Positions 1 through 10,865 of a stretch of 61,934 nt of DNA are shown here, piece by piece (position 1 is the stretch's first letter; each line of letters opens with the position of its first letter). The position numbers and the translations under genes were made by a program. The notes beneath the pieces are model-generated. The model was not told the DNA's origin. It worked only from the letters and a program-made list of their open reading frames with translations, and made no database searches. The DNA lies in NCBI GenBank assembly GCA_000436795.1, contig HF993166.1:1-61934 (forward strand), written 5' to 3'. This DNA is from Bacteroides sp. CAG:1076 (GTDB taxonomy: Bacteria > Bacteroidota > Bacteroidia > Bacteroidales > Bacteroidaceae).

Positions 1-281
1 AATTATTTAATTGTTAGAACTAAAAATTCTGTCCACATATACTAAAATACGATACAAAATTAGGAGTTTTCCATAGATAATACAAGGATTACGGAAATAA
101 TTCTTTAATATATTCACAGGAAACAGTTCTAAGAAGGGATTTTTCTTATTCTTTTACAGCCATACGACTTCCATTAAAGGACAAGGACAAAAATAAGGAA
201 CGAGCCCCAAGGCTAAAGTCTGTATTCTGTAAATGCAATTTTTAACTTGCACGCACAAACATTCTGGTAAGTACAAACGAT
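1..281. other. Non-coding stretch at the left edge
   Basis: No credible reading frame was seen in this stretch, which lies downstream of the leftward S41 protease operon. It is AT-rich and holds one sequence matching the Bacteroidota -7 box on the minus strand (annotated separately at 55-62). Nothing else could be supported: no tRNA-like arms and no long inverted repeat before the terminator at 282-322. Confidence 0.5.
55..62 (-). promoter_or_regulatory. Putative -7 box pointing off the left edge
   Basis: The minus strand reads TAATTTTG, a full match to the Bacteroidota housekeeping -7 consensus TAnnTTTG. It would drive a leftward gene that lies outside the window, leaving positions 1-50 as its leader. 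AT-rich sequence makes chance matches likely and no -33 TTTG was identified. Confidence 0.3.
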
Positions 282-322
282 AAAAACCGCTTCAGCACCC
301 TCCTAATGGACTACTGAAACGG
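282..322 (-). terminator. Rho-independent terminator of the S41 protease operon
   Basis: Nine-base arms 287-295 and 314-322 pair (one G-U) around an 18-nt loop. On the minus strand the stem is followed by TTTTTA (286-281). It lies 35 nt past the stop codon of the protease gene and closes the leftward four-gene operon. Confidence 0.75.
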
Positions 323-357
323 CTTTCTCATATCATCAGTACCGTAAAGGTATTATT

Positions 358-1962
358 CTATTTCCGCTCAGGAAAATTCATTCCCGGCTTTTCTAATAAT
401 TCAACAGCCTTGAGCACGCTATTATTCATCCGGTTCATGACCTGAAAGTACTCACTCATGTCCCACAAATCCCGGGCAATTAATGCTTTCATCTGAGCCT
501 TTATCAACGGAAGAGCTGTCTGATACTGCTTCTCATCATATTTTGCTCCAAGTTGTTCACCCAACGTTTTCAACTCCTCCAACATTTCAGGAGTCACCTC
601 AAAGCCTTTATCAAAATGACGAAAATCTTTATATTCTTTCAACCATTCTTCGCGATGCGTATCTACCAATTTCAGATTCATCTGTACAATAGCTCCCTTA
701 TCACGCAAAGCAAGATAATAATCGGTATACATAGTTGTATCTACCGGGACAAAATAGTCGGGCATAATACCTCCACCACCGTAAACGGTACGTCCCAGTT
801 TTAAAGTCTTACATTTTAAAGAATCGGGAAAATGAATGCTGTCGGCACTCAACATTTCACCACGATTATACCTATCTATCAGGTCTTTATTATATTGCTC
901 TATACTTTCGTATGGCTTCTGGATACAACGACCTGAAGGAGTATAATAACGAGCCACCGTAAGACGAATCATCGAACCGTCAGGTAAGTCAACCGGACGC
1001 TGAACCAATCCCTTACCGAAACTACGACGACCAACAACGATTGCACGGTCCCAATCCTGCAAAGCACCTGTAACAATCTCACTTGCTGATGCAGAAAACT
1101 CATCTACCAGCACCACCAAACGGCCATCTAAAAAGTCACCATTTCCTTCAGCCTCAAATTCAGCACGAGGATTACGACGTCCTTCTGTATAAACGATTAA
1201 TTCTTTCTTACCCAAGAACTGATTTGCCAGTTCGATAGCAGCATTCAGGTAACCACCACCGTTTCCTTGCAAATCGAGAATAAGATCACGCATTCCTTCT
1301 TTCTGCAAACGATGAAGTGCGTCTGCAAACTCCTTTCCAGTAGTAGCAGCAAAACGATTCACACGGATATAACCAATTTTCCGGTCAACCATGTAAGAAG
1401 CATCAAGACTATATACAGGAATCTTATCACGCTTAATAGTGAAAGGAAGTAATTCCTTTACCCCACGACGCATAACTTTTACCGTTACTTCCGTGCCACG
1501 TTTCCCTCGTAAGCGACGCATTACATCCTCTGTACTCATTTTCACACCGGCAATAATAGTATCGTTTACTTCTATAATACGGTCGCCTGCCAATATACCT
1601 ACCTTTTCAGAAGGCCCTCCTGATACAGGTTGGATAACAAATAATGTATCAGTGGCCATATTAAACTGAATTCCGATGCCATCAAAATTACCCTGCAACG
1701 GTTCATTCAACTCTTTCACTTCTTCCGGATCGGAATAAGTAGAATGAGGATCCAACTGCTCCAGCATACTTATAATAGCCGTCTCGACCAACTTATTTTC
1801 ATCTACCTTATCGACATACAAGTTTGATATAGCAAATTCGGCCAGCTGTAATTTACGCGACGGAGAATTGAGTATCTTATTTTGCGCAACAACAGCAGTA
1901 GCAGCTATCAAAACACATAATATTGAGCAAAATCTTCTTTTCATAAGGCTCGTATTCATCAT
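358..1962 (-). CDS. S41 family carboxy-terminal processing peptidase
   Basis: A secreted serine protease of the CtpA/Prc (tail-specific) family that trims or degrades periplasmic proteins, recognising C-termini through its PDZ domain. Visible: a signal peptide (about residues 7-26), a PDZ domain (about 92-180, with GIGIQF and [10 protein letters not shown]), then the S41 core. The catalytic Ser-Lys dyad is best placed at Ser292 (in SASASE) and Lys317 (in GRRSFGK), the 25-residue spacing typical of the family. The start ATG overlaps the coaD stop (ATGA), which suggests translational coupling and favours this start; Met7 would also give a good signal peptide. Length 534 aa is usual for Bacteroidota members. 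The substrate is unknown. Confidence 0.93.
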   Translation of the reverse strand: MMNTSLMKRRFCSILCVLIAATAVVAQNKILNSPSRKLQLAEFAISNLYVDKVDENKLVETAIISMLEQLDPHSTYSDPEEVKELNEPLQGNFDGIGIQFNMATDTLFVIQPVSGGPSEKVGILAGDRIIEVNDTIIAGVKMSTEDVMRRLRGKRGTEVTVKVMRRGVKELLPFTIKRDKIPVYSLDASYMVDRKIGYIRVNRFAATTGKEFADALHRLQKEGMRDLILDLQGNGGGYLNAAIELANQFLGKKELIVYTEGRRNPRAEFEAEGNGDFLDGRLVVLVDEFSASASEIVTGALQDWDRAIVVGRRSFGKGLVQRPVDLPDGSMIRLTVARYYTPSGRCIQKPYESIEQYNKDLIDRYNRGEMLSADSIHFPDSLKCKTLKLGRTVYGGGGIMPDYFVPVDTTMYTDYYLALRDKGAIVQMNLKLVDTHREEWLKEYKDFRHFDKGFEVTPEMLEELKTLGEQLGAKYDEKQYQTALPLIKAQMKALIARDLWDMSEYFQVMNRMNNSVLKAVELLEKPGMNFPERK

Positions 1963-2417
1963 AAATTAATATTCAATCCTTCTGGAAGGAACGGCGTCAC
2001 ATCTTTACCATATTGCAATAATTCACGTACTATAGTAGAACTGATAGCTGTCAGTTCCGGTTCCGTAAAAAGCAAAATCGTTTCGATTCCAGCAAGCTTC
2101 CGATTGATATCGGCTATAGTTTCTTCATATTCAAAATCGTGTACTGTACGTATACCTCTGATAATAAACTTTGCCTCTTTCTTTTGTGCAAAGTCAACAG
2201 TCAAGCTATCGTATGCTTCCACTCGAATACGAGGTTCATTACTATACAGCTTCTTGATCATCTCGACACGTTTTTCAGTTGGGAACCAAGTCTTTTTATT
2301 GTCATTAATGCCAATGCCAATGATAATTTCATCCATAAAAGTCAGGGCACGCTTTACCACAGAAAAGTGTCCAATAGTAAAGGGATCGAACGTCCCGGGA
2401 AATATTGCTCTTTTCAT
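1959..2417 (-). CDS. coaD: Phosphopantetheine adenylyltransferase
   Basis: Catalyses the penultimate step of coenzyme A synthesis, 4'-phosphopantetheine + ATP to dephospho-CoA, in the cytoplasm. The 152-aa protein starts [12 protein letters not shown] and carries the nucleotidyltransferase TxGH motif (Thr14-His17) and the C-terminal ISSTIVREL signature. An in-frame upstream start at 2450 would add 11 residues that do not resemble the family, so the ATG at 2417-2415 is preferred. It lies 38 nt after parE and its TGA stop overlaps the ATG of the S41 protease. All active-site features expected of CoaD are present. Confidence 0.96.
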   Translation of the reverse strand: MKRAIFPGTFDPFTIGHFSVVKRALTFMDEIIIGIGINDNKKTWFPTEKRVEMIKKLYSNEPRIRVEAYDSLTVDFAQKKEAKFIIRGIRTVHDFEYEETIADINRKLAGIETILLFTEPELTAISSTIVRELLQYGKDVTPFLPEGLNINL

Positions 2418-2455
2418 TTTAATTATCAAATCATAAATAGAGAAAAGCATTTGTT

Positions 2456-4390
2456 CTAACTCAACAAATCCTCTTCTATTACCAAATTATTAATAATGAA
2501 ATTCTGACGCTCCATGGTATTTTTACCCATATAGAACTCCAGCAATTCTTTTACCGCATCTGTCTTACGCAAAGAAACTTGTTCCAGACGCATATCTTTT
2601 CCTATAAAATTACGAAATTCATCAGGCGATATTTCTCCTAAACCCTTAAACCGAGTTATTTCCGGATTGGGAGCCAGCTTCTCGATTGCAGCAATTCTTT
2701 CCTCATCGGTATAACAATAAATTGTTTCGTATACACCTTTTTTACGGTTACGAACACGGAAAAGTGGTGTCTGAAGAATATAGACATGCCCTTTCTTTAT
2801 TAAGTCTGGGAAGAATTGCAAGAAGAAAGTTATCATCAGCAGACGAATATGCATACCGTCCACATCAGCATCAGTAGCCACAATAACCTTATTATATCGT
2901 AATCCGTCCAGTCCGTCCTCTATATTCAATGCAGCCTGTAACAGATTAAACTCTTCGTTTTCGTATACTACTTTTTTAGTCAATCCAAACGAATTCAAAG
3001 GCTTACCCCGCAAGCTGAATACAGCTTGTGTATTTACATCGCGACTTTTGGTAATGGAACCACTTGCCGAATCTCCCTCAGTTATAAAGATAGAACTCTC
3101 CAGGCGTGGATCATTTTCTTCGTCCTTTTTTGTTCCTTTCAAATCATTCAAATGGATACGGCAATCACGTAATTTCCGGTTATGCAAATTAGCTTTCTTC
3201 GCACGTTCACGAGCTATTTTAGTAACACCCGCAATAGCCTTACGTTCCTTTTCTGATTCCTGAATCTTCTGAAGCATGATATCAGCTACATCAGGATGCT
3301 TATGCAAGTAATTGTCTACATTTTCCTTTACAAAATCGCCGATAAACTTATTGACACTGATACCCGACAATGGATAGGGATTTCCATCGGAATCCTTTTC
3401 CGGAGCCATTGTTAACGAACCAAGTTTGATCTTTGTCTGACTTTCGAATGTAGGTTCTATCACATTGATAGCAATAGCTGCTACCAATCCATTTCGGATA
3501 TCCTGAAACTCCATATTTTTGCCATAGAATTCCTTGATGGTACGTGCAATATGCTCTTTAAAAGCACTTTGATGAGTACCACCCTGAGTTGTATGCTGCC
3601 CGTTAACAAACGAATAGTACTCCTCTCCATACTGGGGACTATGCGTAAAGGCTATCTCTATATCCTCTCCTTTTAAATGAATAATAGGATACAACCCCTG
3701 AGATGTCATATTGTCGTTCAATAGATCTTCCAAACCATTACGACTGACAATACGATGACCATTATAATAAATCGATAACCCGGTATTTAAATACGTATAG
3801 TTACGTAACATGGTTTCGATATATTCCGGTCGGAAATGATAGTTCAAAAATAGTGTATTATCAGGTTCAAAGAAAATATATGTACCATTCTCTTCATCTG
3901 TAGCCTGAGTGGTATCGCTTATCAGTTCACCTTTTGCGAAGACAGCCTCACGCATCTGGCCGTCACGCACACTTCGCGCAATGAAACGAGAGCTCAACGC
4001 ATTAACCGCCTTGGCTCCCACTCCATTCAGACCAACACTTTTCTTAAAAGCTTTCGTATCGTATTTACCACCTGTATTCAGCATGGAAACAGCATCGACC
4101 AAACTTCCCAAGGGAATACCACGTCCATAATCTCGTACGGAAACACGCAGATTATCCTCCATCTCTATCTCAATGCGTTTTCCCGCTCCCATCTTAAACT
4201 CGTCGATACAGTTATCTACTACCTCTTTAAGTAAGACATAGATACCATCTTCCGCTTGAGATCCATCCCCTAAACGACCGATATACATACCTGGACGGGT
4301 ACGTACATGCTCCATGTCACTCAGATGGCGAATATTCTCTTCGGTATACGAAACGGGATTCGATATTTGTTCATTGTATTCTTCTTCCAT
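2456..4390 (-). CDS. parE: DNA topoisomerase IV subunit B (GyrB/ParE family)
   Basis: ATPase subunit of a type IIA topoisomerase that decatenates chromosomes with ParC, which is not in this window. Visible in order: a GHKL ATPase domain with EVVDN (about residues 56-60), DYGRGIP and [14 protein letters not shown]; a transducer domain; a TOPRIM domain with EGDSA and DADVDG; and the C-terminal GyrB region. About 644 aa is the usual ParE length in Bacteroidota, and it lacks the long insertions seen in some GyrB proteins. The frame also opens at a TTG two codons upstream (4396), but the ATG at 4390 is the likelier start. Separating ParE from GyrB by eye is not absolute. Confidence 0.9.
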   Translation of the reverse strand: MEEEYNEQISNPVSYTEENIRHLSDMEHVRTRPGMYIGRLGDGSQAEDGIYVLLKEVVDNCIDEFKMGAGKRIEIEMEDNLRVSVRDYGRGIPLGSLVDAVSMLNTGGKYDTKAFKKSVGLNGVGAKAVNALSSRFIARSVRDGQMREAVFAKGELISDTTQATDEENGTYIFFEPDNTLFLNYHFRPEYIETMLRNYTYLNTGLSIYYNGHRIVSRNGLEDLLNDNMTSQGLYPIIHLKGEDIEIAFTHSPQYGEEYYSFVNGQHTTQGGTHQSAFKEHIARTIKEFYGKNMEFQDIRNGLVAAIAINVIEPTFESQTKIKLGSLTMAPEKDSDGNPYPLSGISVNKFIGDFVKENVDNYLHKHPDVADIMLQKIQESEKERKAIAGVTKIARERAKKANLHNRKLRDCRIHLNDLKGTKKDEENDPRLESSIFITEGDSASGSITKSRDVNTQAVFSLRGKPLNSFGLTKKVVYENEEFNLLQAALNIEDGLDGLRYNKVIVATDADVDGMHIRLLMITFFLQFFPDLIKKGHVYILQTPLFRVRNRKKGVYETIYCYTDEERIAAIEKLAPNPEITRFKGLGEISPDEFRNFIGKDMRLEQVSLRKTDAVKELLEFYMGKNTMERQNFIINNLVIEEDLLS

Positions 4391-4411
4391 AAGCAATGCT
4401 TAAACGATAGA

Positions 4412-5563
4412 CTAATTTTCTTTTTTATCTGTAATAAATACCTTTTTATAAGCACGACGGCGTTTGTGCTGAACAGCCTCAAATGCTCCCCACTGTGACT
4501 GTACTTTTTTATTCATCTCCAGCTCTGGATTACTTTCACCGTATTTAAAGCCCATCTGTTGGTAAACCGGAACTAAATCGTAAAACAGCAACGCATTAAC
4601 TCCTTTACTCTGATATTCTGGCTTCACACCTACAAGCAATAAATCGAGTACCTTTGGCTTTTTAATAAACAAAGCCTTCAACAAATGGAACCACCCGAAA
4701 GGCAACATCTTTCCTTTCGCCTTTTGCAATGCTTCCGAAAGAGAAGGCATAGAAATACCAACGGCAACCAAATTACCAGCTTCATCCTCTACAAGAGAAA
4801 CCATGCGCAAATCTATCAATGGAAGATACATCTTAATATACTGATTGATCTGTCCCTGAGTCATCTGCGAATAACCATACAAAGGTGCATAAGCTTCATT
4901 TATCAAATCGAATATCTTCTGCCCGTAATTTTGGCTTTTAATCTCACTGCGCTTTAGTTTCTTGATTTTCAGCTTATATTTTTCAAGAATAATTTCTGAA
5001 ATACGAACGAACTTTTCAGGTATCTTATCGGGTACAGTCAACTTAAACTCCACCCAGTCGGCCTCTTTTTCAAAGCCCAACCGTTCCATGTGTTGCTGAT
5101 AATAAGGATAATTGTAAATGGTCGACATGGTACCCAACTGATCGAATCCTTCAATCAACATACCTTCGGCATCCATATCGGTAAAGCCCAACGGGCCAAC
5201 AATAGCTTCCATTCCTCGTTCCTTACCCCATTCTTCTACAGTCTTGAGCAACGCTTCAGAGATTTCAGGTTTATCAAAAAAATCAATCCAACCAAAACGG
5301 ACCTCTTTTTTCTTCCAAGTTTCATTTGCCCGATGATTAATGATAGCTGCAACTCGTCCTACTACTTTATCATTCTCATAAGCCAAAAAGTAATCTGCTT
5401 CACAAAACTCGAATGCAGCATTCTTTTTCGGACTAAAAGTATTCAACATATCATCGTACAGGTCGGGTACGGAATAAGGATTGTTCTTGTATAATTCGTA
5501 ATTGAAGCGAATAAATGTCTGTAATTCTTTTTTAGAACTAACTTTCTTAATGATAATGGCCAT
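4412..5563 (-). CDS. GNAT-like N-acetyltransferase family protein
   Basis: A 383-aa cytoplasmic protein with an acetyltransferase-like layout. The N-terminal half (about residues 1-180) includes AYENDKVVGRVAAIINHR, resembling the central strands of a GNAT fold. The C-terminal half contains LLLVGVKPEYQSKGVNALLF, which resembles the acetyl-CoA pyrophosphate-binding motif (Q/R-x-x-G-x-G/A). Proteins of this type are common in Bacteroidota, but I know of no assigned substrate. It is the first gene of the leftward operon, 21 nt ahead of parE, and is probably transcribed from the putative promoter at 5594-5601. The function is not known; assignment rests on fold-like motifs only. Confidence 0.75.
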   Translation of the reverse strand: MAIIIKKVSSKKELQTFIRFNYELYKNNPYSVPDLYDDMLNTFSPKKNAAFEFCEADYFLAYENDKVVGRVAAIINHRANETWKKKEVRFGWIDFFDKPEISEALLKTVEEWGKERGMEAIVGPLGFTDMDAEGMLIEGFDQLGTMSTIYNYPYYQQHMERLGFEKEADWVEFKLTVPDKIPEKFVRISEIILEKYKLKIKKLKRSEIKSQNYGQKIFDLINEAYAPLYGYSQMTQGQINQYIKMYLPLIDLRMVSLVEDEAGNLVAVGISMPSLSEALQKAKGKMLPFGWFHLLKALFIKKPKVLDLLLVGVKPEYQSKGVNALLFYDLVPVYQQMGFKYGESNPELEMNKKVQSQWGAFEAVQHKRRRAYKKVFITDKKEN

Positions 5564-5593
5564 CTGTTCGTTATAGTATGAAATTTCAGGGGG

Positions 5594-5601
5594 TAAAGAT
5601 A
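5594..5601 (-). promoter_or_regulatory. Putative -7 box for the acetyltransferase-parE-coaD-S41 operon
   Basis: The minus strand reads TATCTTTA, seven of eight matches to TAnnTTTG, 30 nt ahead of the ATG at 5563. A clear -33 box was not seen. Confidence 0.4.
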
Positions 5602-5775
5602 CAATTTTTTATCCGAAGAGTGGTTCTCTTTCAACGTTTTTGACACATATTCTTCTTGCATTTCTATATTCTCTTTTCATCGAAACATAGAATAAGCAAC
5701 ACAAAATACAAAAAATAAAATGACAAAAGGAATCTGATTTACACAAATTTTCCGCCTAAAGGCCTGTAGAAACAT

Positions 5776-5791
5776 TACTCAAAATTGAGTA
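5776..5791. promoter_or_regulatory. 16-bp palindrome upstream of the SusC gene, possible operator
   Basis: TACTCAAAATTGAGTA has perfect 7-bp arms around AA. It lies 140 bp ahead of the SusC start codon in a leader with no obvious housekeeping promoter. Dyads of this size are typical binding sites for dimeric regulators, but which protein would bind is unknown and the site was not seen elsewhere in the window. Confidence 0.35.
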
Positions 5792-5930
5792 AAAAATCCA
5801 CAAATCCTGTTATTCCAGAAAGATAACCACAGATACATAAACACCTTTTAATCAAAACATTGAACATTTATAAATAAGAAAGAACAAAATTGGTGCAATT
5901 ATTGTTAGAAAAATTTCAAAAATAAAAATT

Positions 5931-8900
5931 ATGAGAATGAAAGAAAAGCTAAAACTGTTTTTTACATTTGCTTTATTTTGTATAGTTGCTCAACAACTCT
6001 TTGCACAAAAGCGAACTATCTCTGGAGTTGTAACTTCGGCAGATGAAAAAGAAGCCTTGATAGGGGTTTCCATAACGGTAAAAGGTAACGAAAGTGTAGG
6101 TACCATAACCGATATAAACGGGAAATATACCTTGCAAGCGGAACCAGATCAAACATTGATTGTTTCGTATATCGGAATGAAGACTATGGAGGTCAATGTG
6201 CCACGTAAAAATTCGGTATTGAACATTGTTATGGAACCGGAATCAATGAATCTGGATGAAGTAGTTGTTACTGGTTATGGTAACTTTACTAAATCATCTT
6301 TTACCGGATCAGCCAATACGCTAAAAGCTGATATGCTAAAGGACATTCCGGTCATGAGTGTAGAACAAAAACTCCAAGGTATGACAACTGGTGTCAATAT
6401 CACCAGTAGTTCCGGTCAACCAGGAGCCAATCAAAATATCCGTATCCGAGGAATGGGTTCGTTCAATGCTTCCCAAGAGCCTCTGTTCGTCATTGATGGA
6501 GTACCAGTTACTTCAGGTAGTCTTAGTGCCGGAGGTTCAGATGCAGCATATATGAACAACTCAAAAACCAACATTATGAGTACGCTGAATCCTTCTGATA
6601 TCGAAAATATTACAGTGATAAAGGATGCAGCAGCAGCCTCTCTTTACGGTTCAAGAGCAGCAAATGGAGTCATCCTTATCACGACAAAAAAAGGTAGTGC
6701 CGGAAAAGCTCAGGTAACGCTGAATGTATCTGGTGGCTTCTCGAATGCTGCGGTTGATTTCCGTCCAACATTGAACGGAGATCAACGTAGGGATCTGTTA
6801 TATGAAGGATTGGTAAACTATGCCATTGATCAAAATATGGAATCACCGACTGCTTATGCAGATCAAGAAATCGGCCAATATGCATATGTACCTTCTATGG
6901 GCTATACCGACTGGCGTAAAGAATTATTGCGTACAGCTACTCAGCAGGATTATGAAGCTTCTGTTTCTGGTGGTAACGATCGTTCTACTTATTATGCTTC
7001 GTTAGGATATAACAAACAAGAAGGCTTAGCAAAGAATTCAAGTCTTGACCGCTATTCCGCCCGTTTAAATCTGACACAGAAAGTTGGTAAATACGGTGAA
7101 GTAGGTGCCAATATGATGTTTACGCAGATGAATCAGGAAATGAACGAAGAACGAGGTTCTGCCATCAATCCATTCCTTTGCGTAGCCATGACCATGAACC
7201 CTTCGATGACAGTACGCGACGAGGAAGGTAATTACATCGGTGCATACGAAGGTAGTACCCTGAATCCTTTACGTGATATCTTAACTGACTATAACCGAGT
7301 ACGCATGACACGTATGTTCTCTACCGGATATGCCAGCATAGAACCGCTGAAAGGATTGAAACTGAAAGAAACACTCAGCTACGACTATACTATCCAGAAG
7401 GATTCCAGATATTATAACCCACTCAGTTCTGCAGGTCCCAAAAGCGGAAGTGATGCACAAACAGCTAAAGGATTTATCGAATACGGAAAACTCATCTCAT
7501 CCACATCGTTAAATTATGTCCGAACTTTCGCGTATAAACATCATTTGGACGTATTGGCTGCTTATGAAATTGAGAGTTATCAGACAGATAAAGCTTCAGG
7601 TATGAAGTCAAAGCTTCCTTCAGATATTCTGACCGAACCCGACAATGCAGCTGTATTGAACAGTTTTATTTCCTCAACTCAGGATTACCGCATGATTTCT
7701 TACCTGTCACGTTTGAATTATGATTATGATGATCGTTACTATCTGGCTGGAAGTTTCAGACGTGATGGTAGTTCACGCCTTTCTCCCGATAACCGATGGG
7801 GTAACTTCTGGTCTGTTTCGGGTATGTGGAACATCAGCAACGAAGCATTTATGAAACCGGCAAAAAAGATTTTGAATGATCTGAAAATACGTGCTTCGTA
7901 TGGTGTCAACGGAAACCAGCCAAATTCTCTTTATGGCTACATGGGATTATATAGCTACGGACAAAACTACATGGGAGCTTCTGGTTCATACGAATCATCA
8001 CAGCCTAATACCAACTTGGGATGGGAAAAGAATTATAACTTGAATATCGGACTGGATTTTGCTTTTATCAACCGTATTTTTGTAAGTCTGGAATATTACA
8101 ACCGTGATACAAAAGACCTACTCTATAATCTTCCTATCAGTGCAACAACCGGCTTTACGAGTTATCTGGCTAACGTAGGACAACTTAATAATAAAGGTGT
8201 TGAATTTGAACTTCGTACACTGAACTTTGTTTCCAACGATTTTAACTGGACCACCGTATTCAACCTTACACATAATAGAAATAAAATTGTTTCGCTAAAC
8301 GGTCAACTCGATCAAACGATTGAAGGAACCTGGTACATCCATAAAGTAGGACTACCTTATTATACATTTTACGTGAAAGAATTTGCCGGAGTTAATCCTC
8401 AGAACGGTAAAGCTGAGTATTACAAAAACAAAACGAATGAAGATGGTACAATCGATCGTAGCCTGACAACCGATCCAAATGAAGCAGAAAGTATTCCATA
8501 CAAATCTGTTAATCCTAAAGTATCAGGCGGTCTGACTAACATTTTAAATTATAAGTGGCTGGATTTAAGTTTCACTCTTACTTATTCATTAGGAGGCTAT
8601 TCATACGATAAGTTAGGAACAAGTATTGAAAACGGTACAGAATCTATTTATACATCCAGATACAATCTGCCAGTATACGCCTTAGAACGCTGGCAGCAGC
8701 CCGGTGACCAGACAGATGTTCCCCGATTTGTTTTTGGAGAAAAAGCAAGTGTAACTAATTCTTCACGCTACATTCATAGTACGGACCATTTAAGACTGAA
8801 AAATCTTACTCTTGGATTTACATTGCCCGACCAGTGGACAAGAAAGGCATTAATCAACAAGGCACGTATTTATTTTTCAGGAAGTAACTTGCTGACATGG

Positions 8901-9005
8901 GCAAAATGGAAACAATATGATCCGGAAACTCCTGTCAATGGAGAAGTTTACTGTGAGGCACCGGTTATGCGTACATTCAGTTTCGGAGTCCAATTAACAT
9001 TCTAA
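5931..9005 (+). CDS. SusC/RagA-type TonB-dependent outer-membrane transporter
   Basis: Imports an oligomeric nutrient (glycan or peptide) across the outer membrane using TonB energy, with the downstream SusD protein as lid. Visible in order: signal peptide (about 1-26), carboxypeptidase-regulatory-like domain (about 28-102, ISGVVTSADEKEALIGVSI), a TonB-box/plug start at LDEVVVTGYG (about 108-117), plug to about 235 (IRIRGMGSF, LYGSRAANGVILITTKKG), and a beta-barrel ending in an aromatic C-terminus (GVQLTF). It has no STN signalling domain, so it is probably not paired with an ECF sigma/anti-sigma system. Length 1024 aa is usual. The substrate cannot be told from sequence; there is no neighbouring glycosidase or regulator. 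Confidence 0.95.
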   Translation: MRMKEKLKLFFTFALFCIVAQQLFAQKRTISGVVTSADEKEALIGVSITVKGNESVGTITDINGKYTLQAEPDQTLIVSYIGMKTMEVNVPRKNSVLNIVMEPESMNLDEVVVTGYGNFTKSSFTGSANTLKADMLKDIPVMSVEQKLQGMTTGVNITSSSGQPGANQNIRIRGMGSFNASQEPLFVIDGVPVTSGSLSAGGSDAAYMNNSKTNIMSTLNPSDIENITVIKDAAAASLYGSRAANGVILITTKKGSAGKAQVTLNVSGGFSNAAVDFRPTLNGDQRRDLLYEGLVNYAIDQNMESPTAYADQEIGQYAYVPSMGYTDWRKELLRTATQQDYEASVSGGNDRSTYYASLGYNKQEGLAKNSSLDRYSARLNLTQKVGKYGEVGANMMFTQMNQEMNEERGSAINPFLCVAMTMNPSMTVRDEEGNYIGAYEGSTLNPLRDILTDYNRVRMTRMFSTGYASIEPLKGLKLKETLSYDYTIQKDSRYYNPLSSAGPKSGSDAQTAKGFIEYGKLISSTSLNYVRTFAYKHHLDVLAAYEIESYQTDKASGMKSKLPSDILTEPDNAAVLNSFISSTQDYRMISYLSRLNYDYDDRYYLAGSFRRDGSSRLSPDNRWGNFWSVSGMWNISNEAFMKPAKKILNDLKIRASYGVNGNQPNSLYGYMGLYSYGQNYMGASGSYESSQPNTNLGWEKNYNLNIGLDFAFINRIFVSLEYYNRDTKDLLYNLPISATTGFTSYLANVGQLNNKGVEFELRTLNFVSNDFNWTTVFNLTHNRNKIVSLNGQLDQTIEGTWYIHKVGLPYYTFYVKEFAGVNPQNGKAEYYKNKTNEDGTIDRSLTTDPNEAESIPYKSVNPKVSGGLTNILNYKWLDLSFTLTYSLGGYSYDKLGTSIENGTESIYTSRYNLPVYALERWQQPGDQTDVPRFVFGEKASVTNSSRYIHSTDHLRLKNLTLGFTLPDQWTRKALINKARIYFSGSNLLTWAKWKQYDPETPVNGEVYCEAPVMRTFSFGVQLTF

Positions 9006-9027
9006 ATTCATTAACACTGTATTTAAT

Positions 9028-10527
9028 ATGAAGAAAATATATATATATTTATTGACTATGGCTTCGGTGATGGGAACTTCTTGCTCTGAAGATTGGCTGA
9101 ACCTGAACCCCTCAACATCTGTCACCACAGACCAAGCCTTTACAACTTTGGAGGATGCCAAAGTAGCGTTAAACGGAGTTTACCGCGAAACATCACAGCA
9201 TAGCTATTATGGAGATAATTACTGGTATTACGGCGATTGTCGTGCTATGGATGTACAAGCAAGAGAAAACAAGGCCTCAGGTAAGCGTGTTACTCCTTAT
9301 TATACATATAATGTATTGGCTACTGATAACCTGAATATAACGCTCCCATGGAATCGTCCTTATCTGGTCATCCGACAAGCAAATAATCTTATTCAAAAGA
9401 TAGAGCAAGGAGTTGTGCAAAGTAGTGACACCAAAGAATTAGAACGCATAAAAGCGGAAGCCTTGGTCTTACGAGGACTGGCTTTATTCAATCTGACCAG
9501 ATTGTTTGGTATGCCTTATCTCAACGACAACGGTGCTTCTTTAGGAGTTCCTATTGAATTAAAGCCGGAAGAACCAGCACATCAGCCCAAGCGAAATACA
9601 GTAGCAGAATGTTATGCTCAGGTTGTCAGTGATATAACGACAGCACGTCCCTACTTAAGCACAGAAAGAACTGATGGTTATGTTAATTATTGGGCAGCAC
9701 AGGCTTTACTATCGAGAGTATATCTCGACATGGGAAGTTATAAAGAAGCCTACGATGCAGCAACTGATGTCATCAACAATAGTAAAGGATTATATCAACT
9801 CTATACTCGTGATGAATATCCTACTGTATGGGGAAAAGATTTTCAGTCGGAAGCATTATTCGAATTATATATAAGCACTACAGAGCCCTCGGAATGGGGT
9901 GGCGGTACCGGTGGTGAAGGAGCTCCTATGGTTTATGCCAATGAAGCAAAAGGAGTCGACTGGAATAATCTTATTCTTACAGAAGAGTTCTTAAATTTAC
10001 TTGAAGAAGATCCTAACGATGTACGTCACTGCATTACACAGTTATCACTTATTGAAAACAATGAAGGACTTCCAGAAGCTGCACGTAACCGTAAGGTTTT
10101 CCTCAGTAAGTTTCCGGGCAAGAGTGGAGATCCGAAAGATAATAACATCAGCATTATTCGTCTGTCGGAAGTTTACCTGAATGCAGCTGAAGCAGGTGTA
10201 AAATTGGGAGGCAGTTATCTGGAACCGGCAAGAGGTTTCCTGAATCAGATTGTCAGTCGTGCTAACCCAGATAAATCTGTCAGTACGGCCGAATTTACAA
10301 TCGAACGGGTTTTAAAAGAATGTCGGAAAGAACTGGTCGGAGAAGGACAGATTTTCTTCGATTACCTGCGAAACAAGCAACCGATTGTTCGTAAAGGAGG
10401 ATGGCACCTAAGCACACTGAGTACATTGAACGCAGAAACCATTCAACCTAACGATCCACGTATTGCTCTTCCTATTCCACAATCGGAAATAGATGCGAAC
10501 CCGAACATGGAACAAAATCCGCAATAA
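9028..10527 (+). CDS. SusD/RagB-like nutrient-binding outer-membrane lipoprotein
   Basis: Surface lipoprotein that captures the nutrient and delivers it to the SusC channel encoded 22 nt upstream. The first 19 residues form an SpII signal ending at Cys19 (MGTSC). The N-terminal SusD region (NLNPSTSVTTDQAF) and the TPR-like helices with RGLALFNLTRLFG and LSEVYLNAAEA, followed by ERVLKECRKELVGEGQIFFDYLR near the C-terminus, are characteristic of the RagB/SusD family. At 499 aa it is full length. A strong terminator follows, so SusC and SusD form a two-gene transcription unit without associated enzymes. Confidence 0.94.
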   Translation: MKKIYIYLLTMASVMGTSCSEDWLNLNPSTSVTTDQAFTTLEDAKVALNGVYRETSQHSYYGDNYWYYGDCRAMDVQARENKASGKRVTPYYTYNVLATDNLNITLPWNRPYLVIRQANNLIQKIEQGVVQSSDTKELERIKAEALVLRGLALFNLTRLFGMPYLNDNGASLGVPIELKPEEPAHQPKRNTVAECYAQVVSDITTARPYLSTERTDGYVNYWAAQALLSRVYLDMGSYKEAYDAATDVINNSKGLYQLYTRDEYPTVWGKDFQSEALFELYISTTEPSEWGGGTGGEGAPMVYANEAKGVDWNNLILTEEFLNLLEEDPNDVRHCITQLSLIENNEGLPEAARNRKVFLSKFPGKSGDPKDNNISIIRLSEVYLNAAEAGVKLGGSYLEPARGFLNQIVSRANPDKSVSTAEFTIERVLKECRKELVGEGQIFFDYLRNKQPIVRKGGWHLSTLSTLNAETIQPNDPRIALPIPQSEIDANPNMEQNPQ

Positions 10528-10550
10528 GATTTTATATTATCATAAACCTT

Positions 10551-10598
10551 AAAAAATCCGTTTCAGGAAAACTTTAGTTATCTTGAAGCGGATTTTTT
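10551..10598 (+). terminator. Terminator of the first SusC/SusD pair
   Basis: Eleven-base arms 10555-10565 and 10584-10594 pair (one G-U) around an 18-nt loop, followed by TTTTTTAT. It lies 24 nt after the SusD stop codon. The flanking A-run would also let it act on leftward transcription. The remaining sequence to 10865 holds no credible gene. Confidence 0.85.
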
Positions 10599-10865
10599 AT
10601 TGTTTCACTCAAAGAGTATAAACAAAAAGGGAAATATCAAATATTTTTCTATTTCACGCATAAGCATGCATAAGATTTCACACGCAAAAAGATATAGAAT
10701 AGTCATATTATCGCACAAAAAGAAAGATTATCAAAAGCAATACAGTCAAAAAGGCTATTAAAAACCCATATATGCAACAAACAAGGGAAAGACAAGTTAT
10801 TCATAGCTCGTGAAAAAGCATCGAGGCTGATCTCCTCCCCGATTTTTTCAATTCTCAAGAGCTCA

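Larger units (their letters stand above)
5564..5930. other. Divergent intergenic region between acetyltransferase and SusC
   Basis: This 367-bp stretch separates the leftward parE operon from the rightward SusC/SusD pair, so it must hold both promoters. It contains a near-consensus -7 box for the leftward side (5594-5601) and a 16-bp palindrome (5776-5791) on the SusC side. No good TAnnTTTG match was seen on the plus strand, so the SusC promoter may depend on an alternative sigma factor or an activator. No small gene was found. Confidence 0.5.
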
